The notes: generated from the sequence alone by a model not told the origin. A stretch of DNA of 64,000 bases from Longilinea arvoryzae (GCF_001050235.1 NZ_DF967972.1:549450-613449), one strand, 5' to 3'; shown: positions 19,261-28,461, numbered from the stretch's first letter. Translations and numbers: made by a program.

Positions 19261-19800
19261 TCACCGGCGGACTGGGGCGTCCGGTGATGGTGGTGTTGGG
19301 TGAGAGTTATGGTTGACCCACTTGCGGATCTGTGTCTTCGCCCAGGCATAATGATTGCAGGTGTTGCCGGCGACATAGTCGGCCAACAGCAACTTCCCCG
19401 TCCAATCTATCCTGCCATGTCCAAACAGATCTTCCTCTGACATTGCTTCAATCGCGGTCAAAACTTGCTTATACGATTTATTGAACTCGGAAATTACCTC
19501 GTTGAGCGGGCGGTCTTTGTTTTTCTCATAGATGGCTTGATTTAATCGGTCGATTTTCTTGCGGGACATGCCGACCGGCAGTATGGTTGAGGAACCGCCC
19601 CGCAAGCCAGCCTGATACCACTCAAGCAGGAGACGCTCCCAGGCGGCCAGGTGAGCGAGAATATCTTTGACCGACCAGTCTCCGGTCACCCCGGGTTGTT
19701 CCAGTTCATCATTCGTCAATTCAGACAGGCAATTTTCCAGGCGGTTGCGCTCAGTCTGAATATCCCGCAATAGTTGATCTTTACTGGTCTGCTTTACCAT
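19261..19800 (-). CDS. ClbS/DfsB family four-helix protein (DinB-like)
   Basis: 179 residues. The signatures are those of the ClbS/DfsB branch of the DinB-like four-helix proteins: SKDQLLRDIQTERNRLENCL, GDWSVKDILAHLAAWERLLLEWY and YVAGNTCNHYAWAKTQIRKW. E. coli ClbS protects against colibactin by opening its cyclopropane ring; most other members are uncharacterised. The final His/Pro tail (NHNSHPTPPSPDAPVRR) is low complexity. It is a stand-alone unit between two immunity-like genes or remnants, which fits a self-protection cassette. Confidence 0.85.
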   Translation of the reverse strand: MVKQTSKDQLLRDIQTERNRLENCLSELTNDELEQPGVTGDWSVKDILAHLAAWERLLLEWYQAGLRGGSSTILPVGMSRKKIDRLNQAIYEKNKDRPLNEVISEFNKSYKQVLTAIEAMSEEDLFGHGRIDWTGKLLLADYVAGNTCNHYAWAKTQIRKWVNHNSHPTPPSPDAPVRR

Positions 19801-19831
19801 GTTTTTCCGACATTCTGCCTTACAGCCGGAG

Positions 19832-20404
19832 TCAATTCGTTAAATAATTATATCCCCCCAATGGAACAAACCGACTGCGGATGCCCGCATCCAGTTGGAC
19901 CATGAGCTGGTCCAGGCGGGTCTTGCCGGGCGAACGGGCAGGCATCTGCAGCAGAATGGCGCGCGCTTCAGCAGGGATGCACTCAACCGCCCGGCGCACT
20001 TCAGCCTCGCCGATGGCTGCATCGCCGCCACCGGCCAGCTCGACCGCCAATGCGGCATAGGCCGCCGGGCCGAGGATGTGTTTGGTTTGCCCGACGTCCG
20101 CCAACGGGTGCGTGTACGCGGACGATGCGGCAAAGCCCGCGGCGCGCGCAGCGGCGGCCGCGGCCGGATCGTTAACCTCGCGGGCGGCAGCCAGCGCTGC
20201 CAGGGCCAGCGTGCGCAGTTGCGCGGTGCGCCTTTCCCCGCCGGCAAAGGCGCGGATGCCCTCAATCGCCGCGCGGGGGCGGAGATCGGTGGGAGCGTGG
20301 CGTTCGAAGAGCGGCAGCGCGCGTTCGGCGCAGTCCGCGGCCCAGCCGGCAAGGATGCGGAGGGTGTCGAGGGTGAGGGAAAAGTAGGATTTTTCGCCGC
20401 CCAT
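19832..20404 (-). CDS. Imm-5-like putative immunity protein, copy 1
   Basis: 190 residues from the ATG at 20404 (AGAAGG 7 nt upstream). All-helical, Ala-rich, with the family signatures LRILAGWAADCAERALPLFERHAPTDLRPRAA (read in two parts), AAAREVNDPAAAAAARAAG and HPLADVGQTKHILGPAAYAA. Such proteins are annotated as putative immunity proteins of polymorphic toxin systems. No partner toxin is seen nearby. It is about 75 percent identical by eye to the copy at 22.06 kb; the C-terminus differs. Confidence 0.8.
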   Translation of the reverse strand: MGGEKSYFSLTLDTLRILAGWAADCAERALPLFERHAPTDLRPRAAIEGIRAFAGGERRTAQLRTLALAALAAAREVNDPAAAAAARAAGFAASSAYTHPLADVGQTKHILGPAAYAALAVELAGGGDAAIGEAEVRRAVECIPAEARAILLQMPARSPGKTRLDQLMVQLDAGIRSRFVPLGGYNYLTN

Positions 20405-20605
20405 AATGCACCTTCTAAAATTGATACCTGATCTCGTCAATGTTACCCCGTACGCCGAATGCGTCCGCCTGACGGAATGCGTTAGCCGCGGTGGGGCGGG
20501 AAAGCAGGACAAATATTATTTTAGCGCCACTTTTGGCAAGCCGACGCAGTTTTGAGTGATGCAAGCCAACTGTCCAATTGGAGCTGGTGAAGGGCCGCAT
20601 TTTTC

Positions 20606-21169
20606 TCAATGAACAACAAGAGCGAGAATCTCATTCCCCGTTTCTTCAGGCAGCTTGCCTTTAGTGAAAACAATATGCTTAGCTATTGTGAAGTAAGCTC
20701 CGTTCTCCAGGAAATGTCGATTGAAGTCAAAGTTTAGATCCACCGGAGGATTTTTATCTCTGCTTTTCAAAATTTGAAGGGATTCTTCCAAGTCAGGAGA
20801 AGGTAAGATCAGGAAGATATTGGGGTAGGAGCTTAGTGCGCGTTGTATTCGGATAAGACTTTCCCGGCTTTCTGAAACACCGTTACCAGCTCCCAGATCA
20901 AAAATGCAGTTATGATGATCAGCCAACATGCGCTCGATAGCATATGCATCAAAGAGATTCCAGTAAAGAAAAAGAGCAAGAAAGCCACCATGTTGGCGGA
21001 AAGACTCAGCGAGCTTTTCATCATAGCCGATTTCTTGATAATAGTTTCGACGCAGATTATCGAGCGATACTTGAGGCTTACCAAGTGTTTCAGAAAGCAA
21101 TTTGCCCAGAGTGCTTTTTCCGGTTCGAACTGGTCCGATCAATATAATTTCTGAGTTCGTGGTGGACAT
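20606..21169 (-). CDS. P-loop NTPase of shikimate/adenylate-kinase type
   Basis: 187 residues from the ATG at 21169, which places the Walker A motif GPVRTGKST at residues 12-20, as usual in small kinases. An ATG at 21229 would add 20 residues. A Walker B-like strand (CIFDLGAG) and a late NIFLILPSPDLEESLQIL strand-helix fit the nucleoside-kinase fold. The substrate-binding lid looks unlike shikimate kinase, so a small-molecule or antibiotic kinase is possible. Single-gene unit with a TATAATTAAT box (21240-21231) upstream. Confidence 0.75.
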   Translation of the reverse strand: MSTTNSEIILIGPVRTGKSTLGKLLSETLGKPQVSLDNLRRNYYQEIGYDEKLAESFRQHGGFLALFLYWNLFDAYAIERMLADHHNCIFDLGAGNGVSESRESLIRIQRALSSYPNIFLILPSPDLEESLQILKSRDKNPPVDLNFDFNRHFLENGAYFTIAKHIVFTKGKLPEETGNEILALVVH

Positions 21170-21332
21170 TGCAACTCGATTTCCAGGATCAATACCACCC
21201 TGCCCCATGTTCATATAAAGCGACCCCACAATTAATTATACGGATTCACGCCACAAAAACTGCTTGAAAAACGCGCACGCCGCAAAGCGGAAGTCCCACT
21301 GGTCGATTGCACGCTGGGTTGGGCAGCCCGGC

Positions 21333-21884
21333 TTACAATTGAGATCCGGATTGCAGCCACTCGATGACGCTTGCCGCTGGCAAAACTTTGACTTCATTTC
21401 TTGGAAGGATCAAGTTTTTCCACATCCAGTTGTGGTGACGAATAATCGATTTGGCATCCAGGTGTGGCTTATCCCTGGTTGTGTGCGCATCTTCAACAAC
21501 CACCACATCATAATTTCGACTCGCAGCCGCGCGGATGGTGGTATCGACACAAAAATCAGTTGCACAGCCTGTGATGATGATCTCCCGGGCACGATATTGT
21601 TCGAGGAGATCCGCCAAATTGGTTTCATAGAACGCATCACAAGCCTGTTTGTGCACCAACAAATCTGGATCTGCCCGTTCAAGAATCGGAAGGATTTCCC
21701 AACCTTGTGTTCCTCGCTGAAGACCGCCCTTGTCTTCATGCTGGATGAATATCACGACGCCCCCGGTCGCGCGCACCACCCTGGCGAGCTCATTGATGCG
21801 CTGGATGACACCCTTGGCGTCGTAACGGGGTGAGTTTCCTTCAAACAATCCCACTTGCATATCGACCACCAGAAGAGCTCTCAT
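21333..21884 (-). CDS. isochorismatase-family cysteine hydrolase
   Basis: 183 residues with the full catalytic triad Asp8 (LLVVDMQ), Lys79 (LLVHKQACDAF) and Cys112 (TGCATDFCVDTTIR), with the expected cis-peptide before the Cys. Family members hydrolyse isochorismate, nicotinamide, N-carbamoyl compounds or ureas; the side chains visible do not fix the substrate. It is a one-gene unit; the promoter TTGCAG-N15-TATAATTAATAG at 21926-21952 reads into it. Confidence 0.9.
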   Translation of the reverse strand: MRALLVVDMQVGLFEGNSPRYDAKGVIQRINELARVVRATGGVVIFIQHEDKGGLQRGTQGWEILPILERADPDLLVHKQACDAFYETNLADLLEQYRAREIIITGCATDFCVDTTIRAAASRNYDVVVVEDAHTTRDKPHLDAKSIIRHHNWMWKNLILPRNEVKVLPAASVIEWLQSGSQL

Positions 21885-21925
21885 TCCATAACCTCACTTC
21901 GCTGAATTGGGCAGCCTGACTATTA

Positions 21926-22045
21926 ATTATACGGAACATTGATAGGCTGCAATCAGGCAATCAAAAACCAAAAGCGCTCTCCAATGGTGCAGAGCGCTTC
22001 AACTTTCAACCAGGGCCAGCGAATCACCGGCCGGGCCATCGCCCG
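21926..22045 (-). repeat. module copy: promoter, terminator, short tail
   Basis: Promoter TTGCAG (21952-21947), 15 nt, TATAAT (21931-21926) faces the isochorismatase gene. A perfect 8-bp hairpin AGCGCTCT/AGAGCGCT (21973-21998) terminates the immunity-like gene on the right. AATCACCGGCCGGGCC at 22022 is the shortened DUF35-like tail. Confidence 0.75.
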
Positions 22046-22057
22046 CGCAGGCCGGCG

Positions 22058-22609
22058 TCAGGCTTCGCGTGGCAGGCTCGGGGCGCGGATGCCTTTATCC
22101 AGCGCGTAGAGCAGACCCTCCAGGCGGCTTTTCCCCGGCTGGCGGGCCGGCATTTGCAGCAGCAGCTCGCGCACTTCCGCGGGGACCTGCTCGATCGCCC
22201 GGTGCACTTCAGCCTCGCCGATGGCTGCATCGCCGCCGCCGGCCAGCTCGGGCGCCAGCGCGGCATAGGCCGCCGGGCCGAGGATGTGTTTGGTCTGCTG
22301 GACATCCGCCAGGGGATGCGTGTACGCGGACGCTGCCGCAAAACCCGCGGCGCGCGCGGCGGCGGCCGCAGCCGGATCGTTGACCTCGCGGGCGGCAGCC
22401 AGCGCCGCCAGGGCCAGCGTGCGCAACAATGCCGTGCGTTTGCCGCCAGCGGCAAAGGCACGGATGCCTGAAAGGGCCGCGCGCGGACGCGGATCAGTTG
22501 GGGCGTGGCGTTCGAAGAGCGGCAGGGCGCGATCGGCGCAATCGGCGGCCCAGCCGGCAAGGATGCGCAGCGTGTCGAGGGAGAGGGGGAAGTAGGATTT
22601 GTCAGCCAT
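22058..22609 (-). CDS. Imm-5-like putative immunity protein, copy 2
   Basis: 183 residues from the ATG at 22609 (MADKSYF). Same family and nearly the same core as the protein at 19.8 kb: LDTLRILAGWAADCADRALP, then AAAREVNDPAAAAAARAAG, then QQTKHILGPAAYAAL. With the remnant at 19.1 kb there are three copies in 3.6 kb, separated by unrelated genes. That points to repeated insertion of related cassettes, not to simple tandem duplication. Function as an immunity protein is inferred from the family name only. Confidence 0.8.
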   Translation of the reverse strand: MADKSYFPLSLDTLRILAGWAADCADRALPLFERHAPTDPRPRAALSGIRAFAAGGKRTALLRTLALAALAAAREVNDPAAAAAARAAGFAAASAYTHPLADVQQTKHILGPAAYAALAPELAGGGDAAIGEAEVHRAIEQVPAEVRELLLQMPARQPGKSRLEGLLYALDKGIRAPSLPREA

Positions 22610-22724
22610 CTTTATTGCGGCCAGGTGATTTATGATTCGGAAGAATGCCACGCCGCTAGTTGGAAAAGCGAGGGGGCAAGGGACGGCGCGTTTAAAAAAA
22701 CTGAGCACACCTTACTCACTCTTT

Positions 22725-23693
22725 TTATCTGATAGGGTTCACCTCACCATCTTCATTAATAAAGCCAACCTGTTGAAAAATATTGCGAATCCCGTTATGG
22801 TATTCTGTTAATACCTGCGCAGCAGCATCCGGATTTATATGGAAGTTGAAAACCCACGTTACCATAGGGGCACCACCGCCACCTGTATACGAATAATTAT
22901 GTACTGTACTAATTATCCAGCCATTATTACTGGCATATTGCACAAGCAGCTTTGGAATTAATACCATTAAAACTTTTTGCATTTCCCTTTGAGTAATGTT
23001 GGTAAAATCTATTTGACCACTGAAAAGAGATACAGCGATCTTTTCCCCTAAGTGGATTATCAACAATTCTTTAAAAGTGGCATCGTAGTTGCAATTATCA
23101 ATCAATAATTTAATTACCTGTGCATTCACAATATTATTCCAAAATATCTCACCATGAAGGGTTAAGCACAATGACCAATCTATTCTGTCTTCCCTATGTA
23201 ATAAACTAAATTTTTTTATCCATTCGATAACGGGGATAGCAATTTCATTTACAGTTTCACCAACTTTTATTGGTTCATTCAAATCTAAATTAATAATTTT
23301 AGCTTTGCAGTAAATAATCTCATCTTTGTTTTCCGGAAAATTACGTTGACCATCTCCCTTAATTAAACTTTGAATAGGCATCTGTAAAACATTCATGCCA
23401 GGATATCGTCTCAAGAGTTCAATTTGAGCTGCTTTTGATGATTCTAAAGCGACTATTTTGTGAGAATCTTCACTATGAATGGCTCCAGTTTCTGTCCGTC
23501 TAACGATTCCATGTTCAATAAGTAGATTGATTTCCCCTCCCAATCTTCCAGGTAAAGTTAAATATAAAGGATAATGAGAATCATATCCCTCCTGTTCAGC
23601 CCTTTGGATCTCATCTAACCATAAATGCCTAACGAAATTCTTTTCGGGGCGGTTAGCCGCCATTGCATCATCGATGGGTCGTTGGTGGATCAT
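22725..23693 (-). CDS. unrecognised third gene of the methyltransferase/GHKL-ATPase operon
   Basis: 322 residues. Its ATG overlaps the ATPase stop (ATGA), so the two are translated together; an ATG 10 codons further in is possible. I do not recognise a family. By eye, HKIVALESSKAAQIELLRRYPG and later CKAKIINLDLNEP resemble the second and fourth strands of a Rossmann methyltransferase, but the glycine-rich AdoMet loop is missing. The C-terminal half is helical with a Gly-rich turn (YTGGGGAP). In a restriction-type operon it could be the effector or a specificity subunit. AT-rich like its partners. Confidence 0.75.
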   Translation of the reverse strand: MIHQRPIDDAMAANRPEKNFVRHLWLDEIQRAEQEGYDSHYPLYLTLPGRLGGEINLLIEHGIVRRTETGAIHSEDSHKIVALESSKAAQIELLRRYPGMNVLQMPIQSLIKGDGQRNFPENKDEIIYCKAKIINLDLNEPIKVGETVNEIAIPVIEWIKKFSLLHREDRIDWSLCLTLHGEIFWNNIVNAQVIKLLIDNCNYDATFKELLIIHLGEKIAVSLFSGQIDFTNITQREMQKVLMVLIPKLLVQYASNNGWIISTVHNYSYTGGGGAPMVTWVFNFHINPDAAAQVLTEYHNGIRNIFQQVGFINEDGEVNPIR

Positions 23694-25189
23694 CCCCTAA
23701 ACCTCTTTGTTAGTTTCTCAACGAATTTAGCCAATTGATCAGAAGATAGAAATTCTTTCCCGATATCCAAAATAATTTCATAAATTTCGTCAATAGAATA
23801 TTTCTTTAGCAATTGTGATCTACCTAAAGTTTCAGTAGTTGCTCCCGTCCACGATTGTGTAATCTGCTTAGGTTCTTCTAACGGCAAGGACAGACTTGCT
23901 TCCTCTAACTGCTCGGTTATTCTTGTTTCAATAACGCGCGCTTGTTCTATTTTTCTTATTTCCCCTTGCTTGTTATATATATCTGTCCGGATCGAACTAA
24001 TGAAGGTAGATAGGAATTGATGAACAGCAAGTTGCAGCTCAACATACGCCTCGTGAGTAATTCGGAATGTTTTGCGATCTATAACCATTGCATCTTCCAA
24101 CCTGTCATCTGCGTATATCTCTGCAGAAATCCAGTTTTGGAATAGTGCAGCGGTTGTAGGGGAAAATTTCATATATTCTCCATCATAACCTCCAACGGCA
24201 GCACCTCTCACTCTGATAAGGATGCCACGTAATTCGGAAGGATAAATAATTCCATGTTGAGCGTAAAAATAACCCCTTGCACTTATATGCTCACCTTGGT
24301 AATTAAATTCACGGATTATCGATACTTTTTCCTTTTCAAATACAATAGGCTTTCTCAATTCAGTTCCATCTATAAACGCTGAAAAGTCCAATCTTTTGAC
24401 CGCAGCAGATATATCATCAAGAAATTCATATTTATTTTCGAGCCCGGGCCAATTATCAAAATATCGGACTGGTACATTCAAGGCAATGGATAACATATTC
24501 TCAGAGTAAGAATCAAACTCTTTCCAGCTTTTAGGGCCTTTTCCAAGTATTTTATTAATGCTCTCGGGTTGCAGTCCATATAAAGTTTTATTTCCTGAAG
24601 AGTGCGGAGAAATTCCCGCTCCTTCTAATATCTTCCTCGCATCCCCGATAATATTCTTTAAAGTGATATAAGTATAATGATCATCAATAGGAGCCTCTTC
24701 CACAGTTCCGAAATAATCTGCTTTAGATATCTCCGGGCTTCCTTCAATTCTTCGTTGGGCAGGATCCTTTCTCATCTCACCGAAATTTATCGTGACTTTT
24801 AGTAACTCGCTACTACCTTGCTTTGTCGATTCAATTTCCATAACATTACAGATTTCATTTGCTGCTATAAAACCAATCCCTATTTTCCCAATTTTCGGAC
24901 GTCCGGATTCCGTTATATCAGATGTCTCTCGTTTGTGAGATTCGCTAATTCGGTCAAAGTGTCTCTGGAATTCGGTTTTATTTAATCCTATTCCATCATC
25001 AGCAAGAATAATTTGATTCGCATCTGGTTTTAGGAAAACATCGACCCTTTTTGCATCAGCGTCATAGGAATTATTTATTAATTCTTTTAGGCAAGCTGCA
25101 GGAGATTCATATAAACCTGAACTGATATGATCAATAATGCGAGCTGCTACTTTAATCTCTCCACTAAAAGTTGCATTATTGGTGCTCAC
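23690..25189 (-). CDS. GHKL (HSP90/MutL/MORC-like) ATPase
   Basis: 499 residues from a GTG at 25189, chosen because AGGAGGAG lies 6 nt upstream. The N-terminal ATPase has the Bergerat motifs: KELINNSYDADA (Glu36, Asn39, Asp43), DDGIGL (64-69) and GKIGIGFIA (101-109). An S5-like middle domain and a helical C-terminus follow. GHKL ATPases of this kind are known in restriction-modification operons and were proposed as ancestors of eukaryotic MORC proteins (work by Iyer, Abhiman and Aravind). Here it lies between a DNA methyltransferase and an unknown gene. It probably acts as a switchable clamp for DNA restriction. Confidence 0.88.
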   Translation of the reverse strand: MSTNNATFSGEIKVAARIIDHISSGLYESPAACLKELINNSYDADAKRVDVFLKPDANQIILADDGIGLNKTEFQRHFDRISESHKRETSDITESGRPKIGKIGIGFIAANEICNVMEIESTKQGSSELLKVTINFGEMRKDPAQRRIEGSPEISKADYFGTVEEAPIDDHYTYITLKNIIGDARKILEGAGISPHSSGNKTLYGLQPESINKILGKGPKSWKEFDSYSENMLSIALNVPVRYFDNWPGLENKYEFLDDISAAVKRLDFSAFIDGTELRKPIVFEKEKVSIIREFNYQGEHISARGYFYAQHGIIYPSELRGILIRVRGAAVGGYDGEYMKFSPTTAALFQNWISAEIYADDRLEDAMVIDRKTFRITHEAYVELQLAVHQFLSTFISSIRTDIYNKQGEIRKIEQARVIETRITEQLEEASLSLPLEEPKQITQSWTGATTETLGRSQLLKKYSIDEIYEIILDIGKEFLSSDQLAKFVEKLTKRFRG

Positions 25190-25230
25190 AATATTCTCCT
25201 CCTGCTTCTTCAAATGACCCGAAAGCAAAG

Positions 25231-26208
25231 CTATTCTTTATCTTGATAATAAATGGATGACGCGTCTTTTATCCACTCATCAGGGATTTTTGCGACATTT
25301 TCGGTAGATGGTTCATATATCGGTTTCCCTAACGGACGAGTTCGTAACTCTCCTCTAGCAAGTTGCACAATTCTTTCTTTTGCAATTTCAACATACTGCA
25401 TTTCTTTTTCACTTCCTAAAGCTTTCCTGTTATGTAAGATAGCTGCAAGCAAAGTAGATCCTACTCCCATGTAGGGATCCAGCACTCGTCCGTTTTCATC
25501 TGTAAGCGCCAGAACACATCTTTCGACTAACTCGACCGGGAATTGACATGGGTGGATTGTCTTTTCAATATGATGCGCCTTAACATTAGGAATTTCCCAA
25601 ATGCCATCTTCCCATTCCGAAATCCAATTTCGTTTTTCTATTTCCCAATAATCCGAAGGATTTTTTCCTTTCGGGTTTCCAGAAATTTGCCCCCTTTGTG
25701 GACCTTTACTATGCTTTTTTCCAGGGTATTTCGCCGGAACCCTTACAGGGTCAAGGTTGAATATATATTCATCCGATTTAGAAAACCACAAAATAGTTTC
25801 ATAGCGCCCAGAAAACCTATTTGTTGTATGTAAACCATGCCCGAATCTCCAGACTATTCTATTCCTTAGGTACATTCCCTGATCTTTAAACATTTTGTAA
25901 TAAAAGATATCTAAGGGAAACACCTCTCCATGGCTAACGTAATTGCCAACTTGCCAACAAATACTGCCTGTTTCTTTCATGATTTTACACATCAGAGGAA
26001 TAATCTCCTCTTGTTCTCGTACATATTCGGAAATAGAAACGTTCTCTTCGTATTCCTTTCCAGTATTGTAAGGGGGAGATGCCACAATTAAATCAATGGA
26101 TTTCTCCGGAATAGATTTAACGAAATCAATAGCCATACCGTGGTAAATGACCACATCAGATGTCTCGGTAAAATTATCACTAATTGTCAAGTCCTGATTC
26201 TCGGTCAA
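25231..26208 (-). CDS. beta-class DNA methyltransferase (probable N4-cytosine)
   Basis: 325 residues from a TTG start with GGAGA about 8 nt upstream. The catalytic motif SPPYNTG (residues 44-50) comes before the AdoMet-binding motif LDPYMGVGSTLLAA (243-256), the beta-class order. S-P-P-Y suggests N4-cytosine, though N6-adenine is possible. The target-recognition region lies between them (about 130-215). It is the first gene of a three-gene operon; the GHKL ATPase follows 41 nt later. It would protect self-DNA by marking the target site. Confidence 0.92.
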   Translation of the reverse strand: MTENQDLTISDNFTETSDVVIYHGMAIDFVKSIPEKSIDLIVASPPYNTGKEYEENVSISEYVREQEEIIPLMCKIMKETGSICWQVGNYVSHGEVFPLDIFYYKMFKDQGMYLRNRIVWRFGHGLHTTNRFSGRYETILWFSKSDEYIFNLDPVRVPAKYPGKKHSKGPQRGQISGNPKGKNPSDYWEIEKRNWISEWEDGIWEIPNVKAHHIEKTIHPCQFPVELVERCVLALTDENGRVLDPYMGVGSTLLAAILHNRKALGSEKEMQYVEIAKERIVQLARGELRTRPLGKPIYEPSTENVAKIPDEWIKDASSIYYQDKE

Positions 26209-26879
26209 CTTCCAAATCTCCTAAACAAACAAATAATACAATCTTGCCAAAGCTCCTGCTAGCAACCTTGACATTGATGATTAACTCAGAATTAACATGC
26301 AGCGCTAAATTACTACAGACGTCTAGCTATTAATTACACAGTACAATGATTGGTGACGAGTAGACCGATTCACTAATCTCCTTAGGAACTATATGGTGGA
26401 AAAACGCTTGGCTTTCCAAGCCATTCAAGCATGATCAAACCTCCACTAAAATTATATATCAGAAATTACACACCAAGCTCACCGGAGCTGTCAAACCACT
26501 CAAAACCCGGAAAGCTGTTTATTGGTATCCATGACGCAGCACAATCCCCTATCCTGCCAAATCGAAAGCGTAATCCATTTCAGGCAACAAATAGGGTGTG
26601 TTCGTTTTTTGAACACGCCGCTCACCGACGCACCTCTCCAACTTTCCGCCATCACTCTCCCATCCCTCCACCCTCAACACTCGCTCGCCCTTACCCAATT
26701 CTTCTCATAATATCCCGTGCGCATGAAGCAGTGAAAGCTTGATCACAGCCAATTGCACACCGTCTGGCTGCATAGCAATGCGTGGGCAAGTTAATACCGT
26801 GAAATAATTGGCGTTTTCCCCACATGGTCGGCGATTTTTGAACATAGGCGAGAATAGAATGATTTGGAAATCAGTGCGT
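26209..26879 (-). repeat. intergenic block shared with the other modification gene, plus module remnants
   Basis: No gene in 670 bp. TATTAATTAC at 26330 is a worn copy of the TATAATTAAT promoter. Positions 26410-26520 match 9845-9950 (see that entry). A decayed hairpin piece (AAAGCGTAATCCATTTCAGG) lies at 26568-26587. A TGTGTTCG/TGAACACG hairpin lies at 26600-26620. GTGCGTTC/GAACGCAC, a perfect 8-bp stem at 26873-26894, acts as terminator at the end of the next gene. Confidence 0.65.
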
Positions 26880-27164
26880 TCAAAAATCGAACGCACCTTT
26901 CGGACTTTCCGTGATTCGAATATAGCCTGGCATTGCTGAAATACCATTTATTACATGCAGATCTTGCCGAATTTGTAAAAAAGGTGATTCTAAATAATCT
27001 TTCTCGGTTTCAAAAATAACATAGCCATTGGCGTCGAATAGCGCACCTGGAAAATTTCTTAACTGGTGATACCACTTTCCGTCCTCGCGATATAAGGCAT
27101 GTTTTGCGCCAACGTTCCATAATTCGTTGAGATATTTTCCTGATAGATTGTTTAGATTTGTCAT
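26880..27164 (-). CDS. short hypothetical protein, possibly the C-terminal domain of a nuclease
   Basis: 94 residues. The segment KWYHQLRNFPGALFDANGY then QIRQDLHVINGISAMPGYI reminds me of a C-terminal domain found on some HNH or restriction-type proteins, but I cannot name the family with confidence. The start is preceded by an AT-rich stretch without a strong ribosome site. It may be a domain left from a longer gene. Its last codons overlap a terminator-like hairpin. Confidence 0.55.
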   Translation of the reverse strand: MTNLNNLSGKYLNELWNVGAKHALYREDGKWYHQLRNFPGALFDANGYVIFETEKDYLESPFLQIRQDLHVINGISAMPGYIRITESPKGAFDF

Positions 27165-27562
27165 AATATTTACTTAGCCCTTATAGTATTAGTTTTTTGT
27201 GGTGTCACATATAACTAGAACAATTGATAACCTAACTCCTTCAAGCATTATCAATTAAATAAATTATATATCAGGATTTTAAAGATTAGTATTCAATACC
27301 CGCTCAGTTCAATTACCTCTTCAAATTTGCTCATCCCACCAAGCGGCACGGTTCTCAATCTCGTCAAATCCGTAGCGCCCTCCATTTCTGGAAGGCGCTT
27401 CATCATTCGAGCTTTGGTTTTACCGGCTCAGAACCGGTCGGGACGGATCCTCTGCGAGGACTTTCCCCATACATCCGACCCGGTCCGCACCGGGAAGATA
27501 AGAGTGACCGTTTGAGAGGACGGTTTCGGTCATTTTCAACAGGATATACCTCTGACGAACCT
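27165..27562 (-). repeat. module copy with tail and mini-hairpin
   Basis: No gene. TTCAAGCATTATCAA and AAATTATATATCAGGATT (27233-27280) repeat part of the block upstream of the two modification genes. A hairpin TAGCGCCCTCC...GGAAGGCGCTT (27373-27401) follows. The tail CGGCTCAGAACCGGTCGGGAC (27424 on), one CCTC-TGC-GAGG mini-hairpin (27459-27469) and CATACATCCGACCCGGTCCGC complete the module. On the minus strand the tail reads R-P-V-L-S-R then stop. Confidence 0.75.
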
Positions 27563-28171
27563 TTAGTCTGGCTCCCGCACCATACACCAAATCGCAAGAT
27601 CGAATTTTGGGAACCGGGTTGTGTGAACCAGAGAAAAGCCCATCCGTTGATAATAGGCAACGTTTTTTTCGTCGTGGGTTTCCAGATAAATTGGCTTTTT
27701 TTCTACATCGGCCTTTTCGATGACCGGCTTTAGCAGGGCGGTTCCGACCCCCTTCCGTTTCTGGCTGGGGTCAACTGTTAATCCCCACAGGTAATAATGG
27801 GGGCGATCTCCCATGATCTTTTCGTGCGTATCCGCAACGAACTTTTCACATTCCTGTGACCGCACATAATCCCGAAATCCTAAAAGCAACGGTGTGAGTA
27901 AAAAGCCATTTTGAATATACTCGCTCTGGGAAATCTTGGTATGGCCGGGAGGCAGGGTAAAAATCACGCCTGAAATCTCAGGGGTTGTATACACTTCTCC
28001 GTAACGCAGTGCACAATTCAGCACGTTTCCGAGGTACCATGGCAGGAGACGGATTCGTTTTTTAGGGTCAGGAAAATAAAAAGTGAACATCGGGTAATCG
28101 AAAAAAGCCGCTGTAACAACTTCCGTTGCTCTTTTCTTTTGTCGGGGATCCAGTTTAATGATTTCCATCAT
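27563..28171 (-). CDS. GNAT-family N-acetyltransferase
   Basis: 202 residues. The acetyl-CoA loop is seen in LWGLTVDPSQKRKGVGTALLKPVIEKAD (Q/R-x-x-G-x-G/A), followed by the C-terminal strand IYLETHDEKNVAYYQRMGF that is typical of GNATs. The N-terminal half (AFFDYPMFTFYFPDP) matches the branch annotated as small-molecule or antibiotic-type acetyltransferases. The substrate is open. It is a one-gene unit followed by a module on its 3' side. Confidence 0.9.
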   Translation of the reverse strand: MMEIIKLDPRQKKRATEVVTAAFFDYPMFTFYFPDPKKRIRLLPWYLGNVLNCALRYGEVYTTPEISGVIFTLPPGHTKISQSEYIQNGFLLTPLLLGFRDYVRSQECEKFVADTHEKIMGDRPHYYLWGLTVDPSQKRKGVGTALLKPVIEKADVEKKPIYLETHDEKNVAYYQRMGFSLVHTTRFPKFDLAIWCMVREPD

Positions 28172-28362
28172 ACCTTTGCTGCCAGGCCCTGGCGAGACTC
28201 AAAATTACGGAACTCTTTGAAACCATTTCTCTTTGATTGGATTGAAGCAAGCACACCGAAAAGTGAAGAAAATCCCGCACATTCAAGAATCGTCCGGTGT
28301 GAGCGGAGGGCAAAATTCGGTACCCGGCGCCCAAAAGATTATACCGCTTCCCTTCCTCTCTG

Positions 28363-28412
28363 CAATCGAAAGCGCCCTCCATCTCCGGAAGGCGCTGCAT
28401 TGCCCGATGAAA
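28363..28412 (-). terminator. module terminator hairpin between VIT and GNAT genes
   Basis: AATCGAAAGCGCCCTCC then ATCTCCGGAAGGCGCT is the same hairpin type as in the other modules (stem AGCGCC/GGCGCT, 28371-28396). The DUF35-like tail is missing or too worn to see in this copy. Confidence 0.6.
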
Positions 28413-28461
28413 GAGACTGCCTGTTCTGGACCCATGATCAGGAGAGCGCCATCCTTTCTTT

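Noticed and set aside
22725..23693. Calling the third gene of the MTase/ATPase operon a methyltransferase or nuclease
   Set aside because: The glycine-rich AdoMet loop and any D...E-x-K centre are absent, so only a vague fold similarity remains.
26431..26742. 103-codon plus-strand frame
   Set aside because: Lies in repeat-rich spacer, low-complexity product, no ribosome site.
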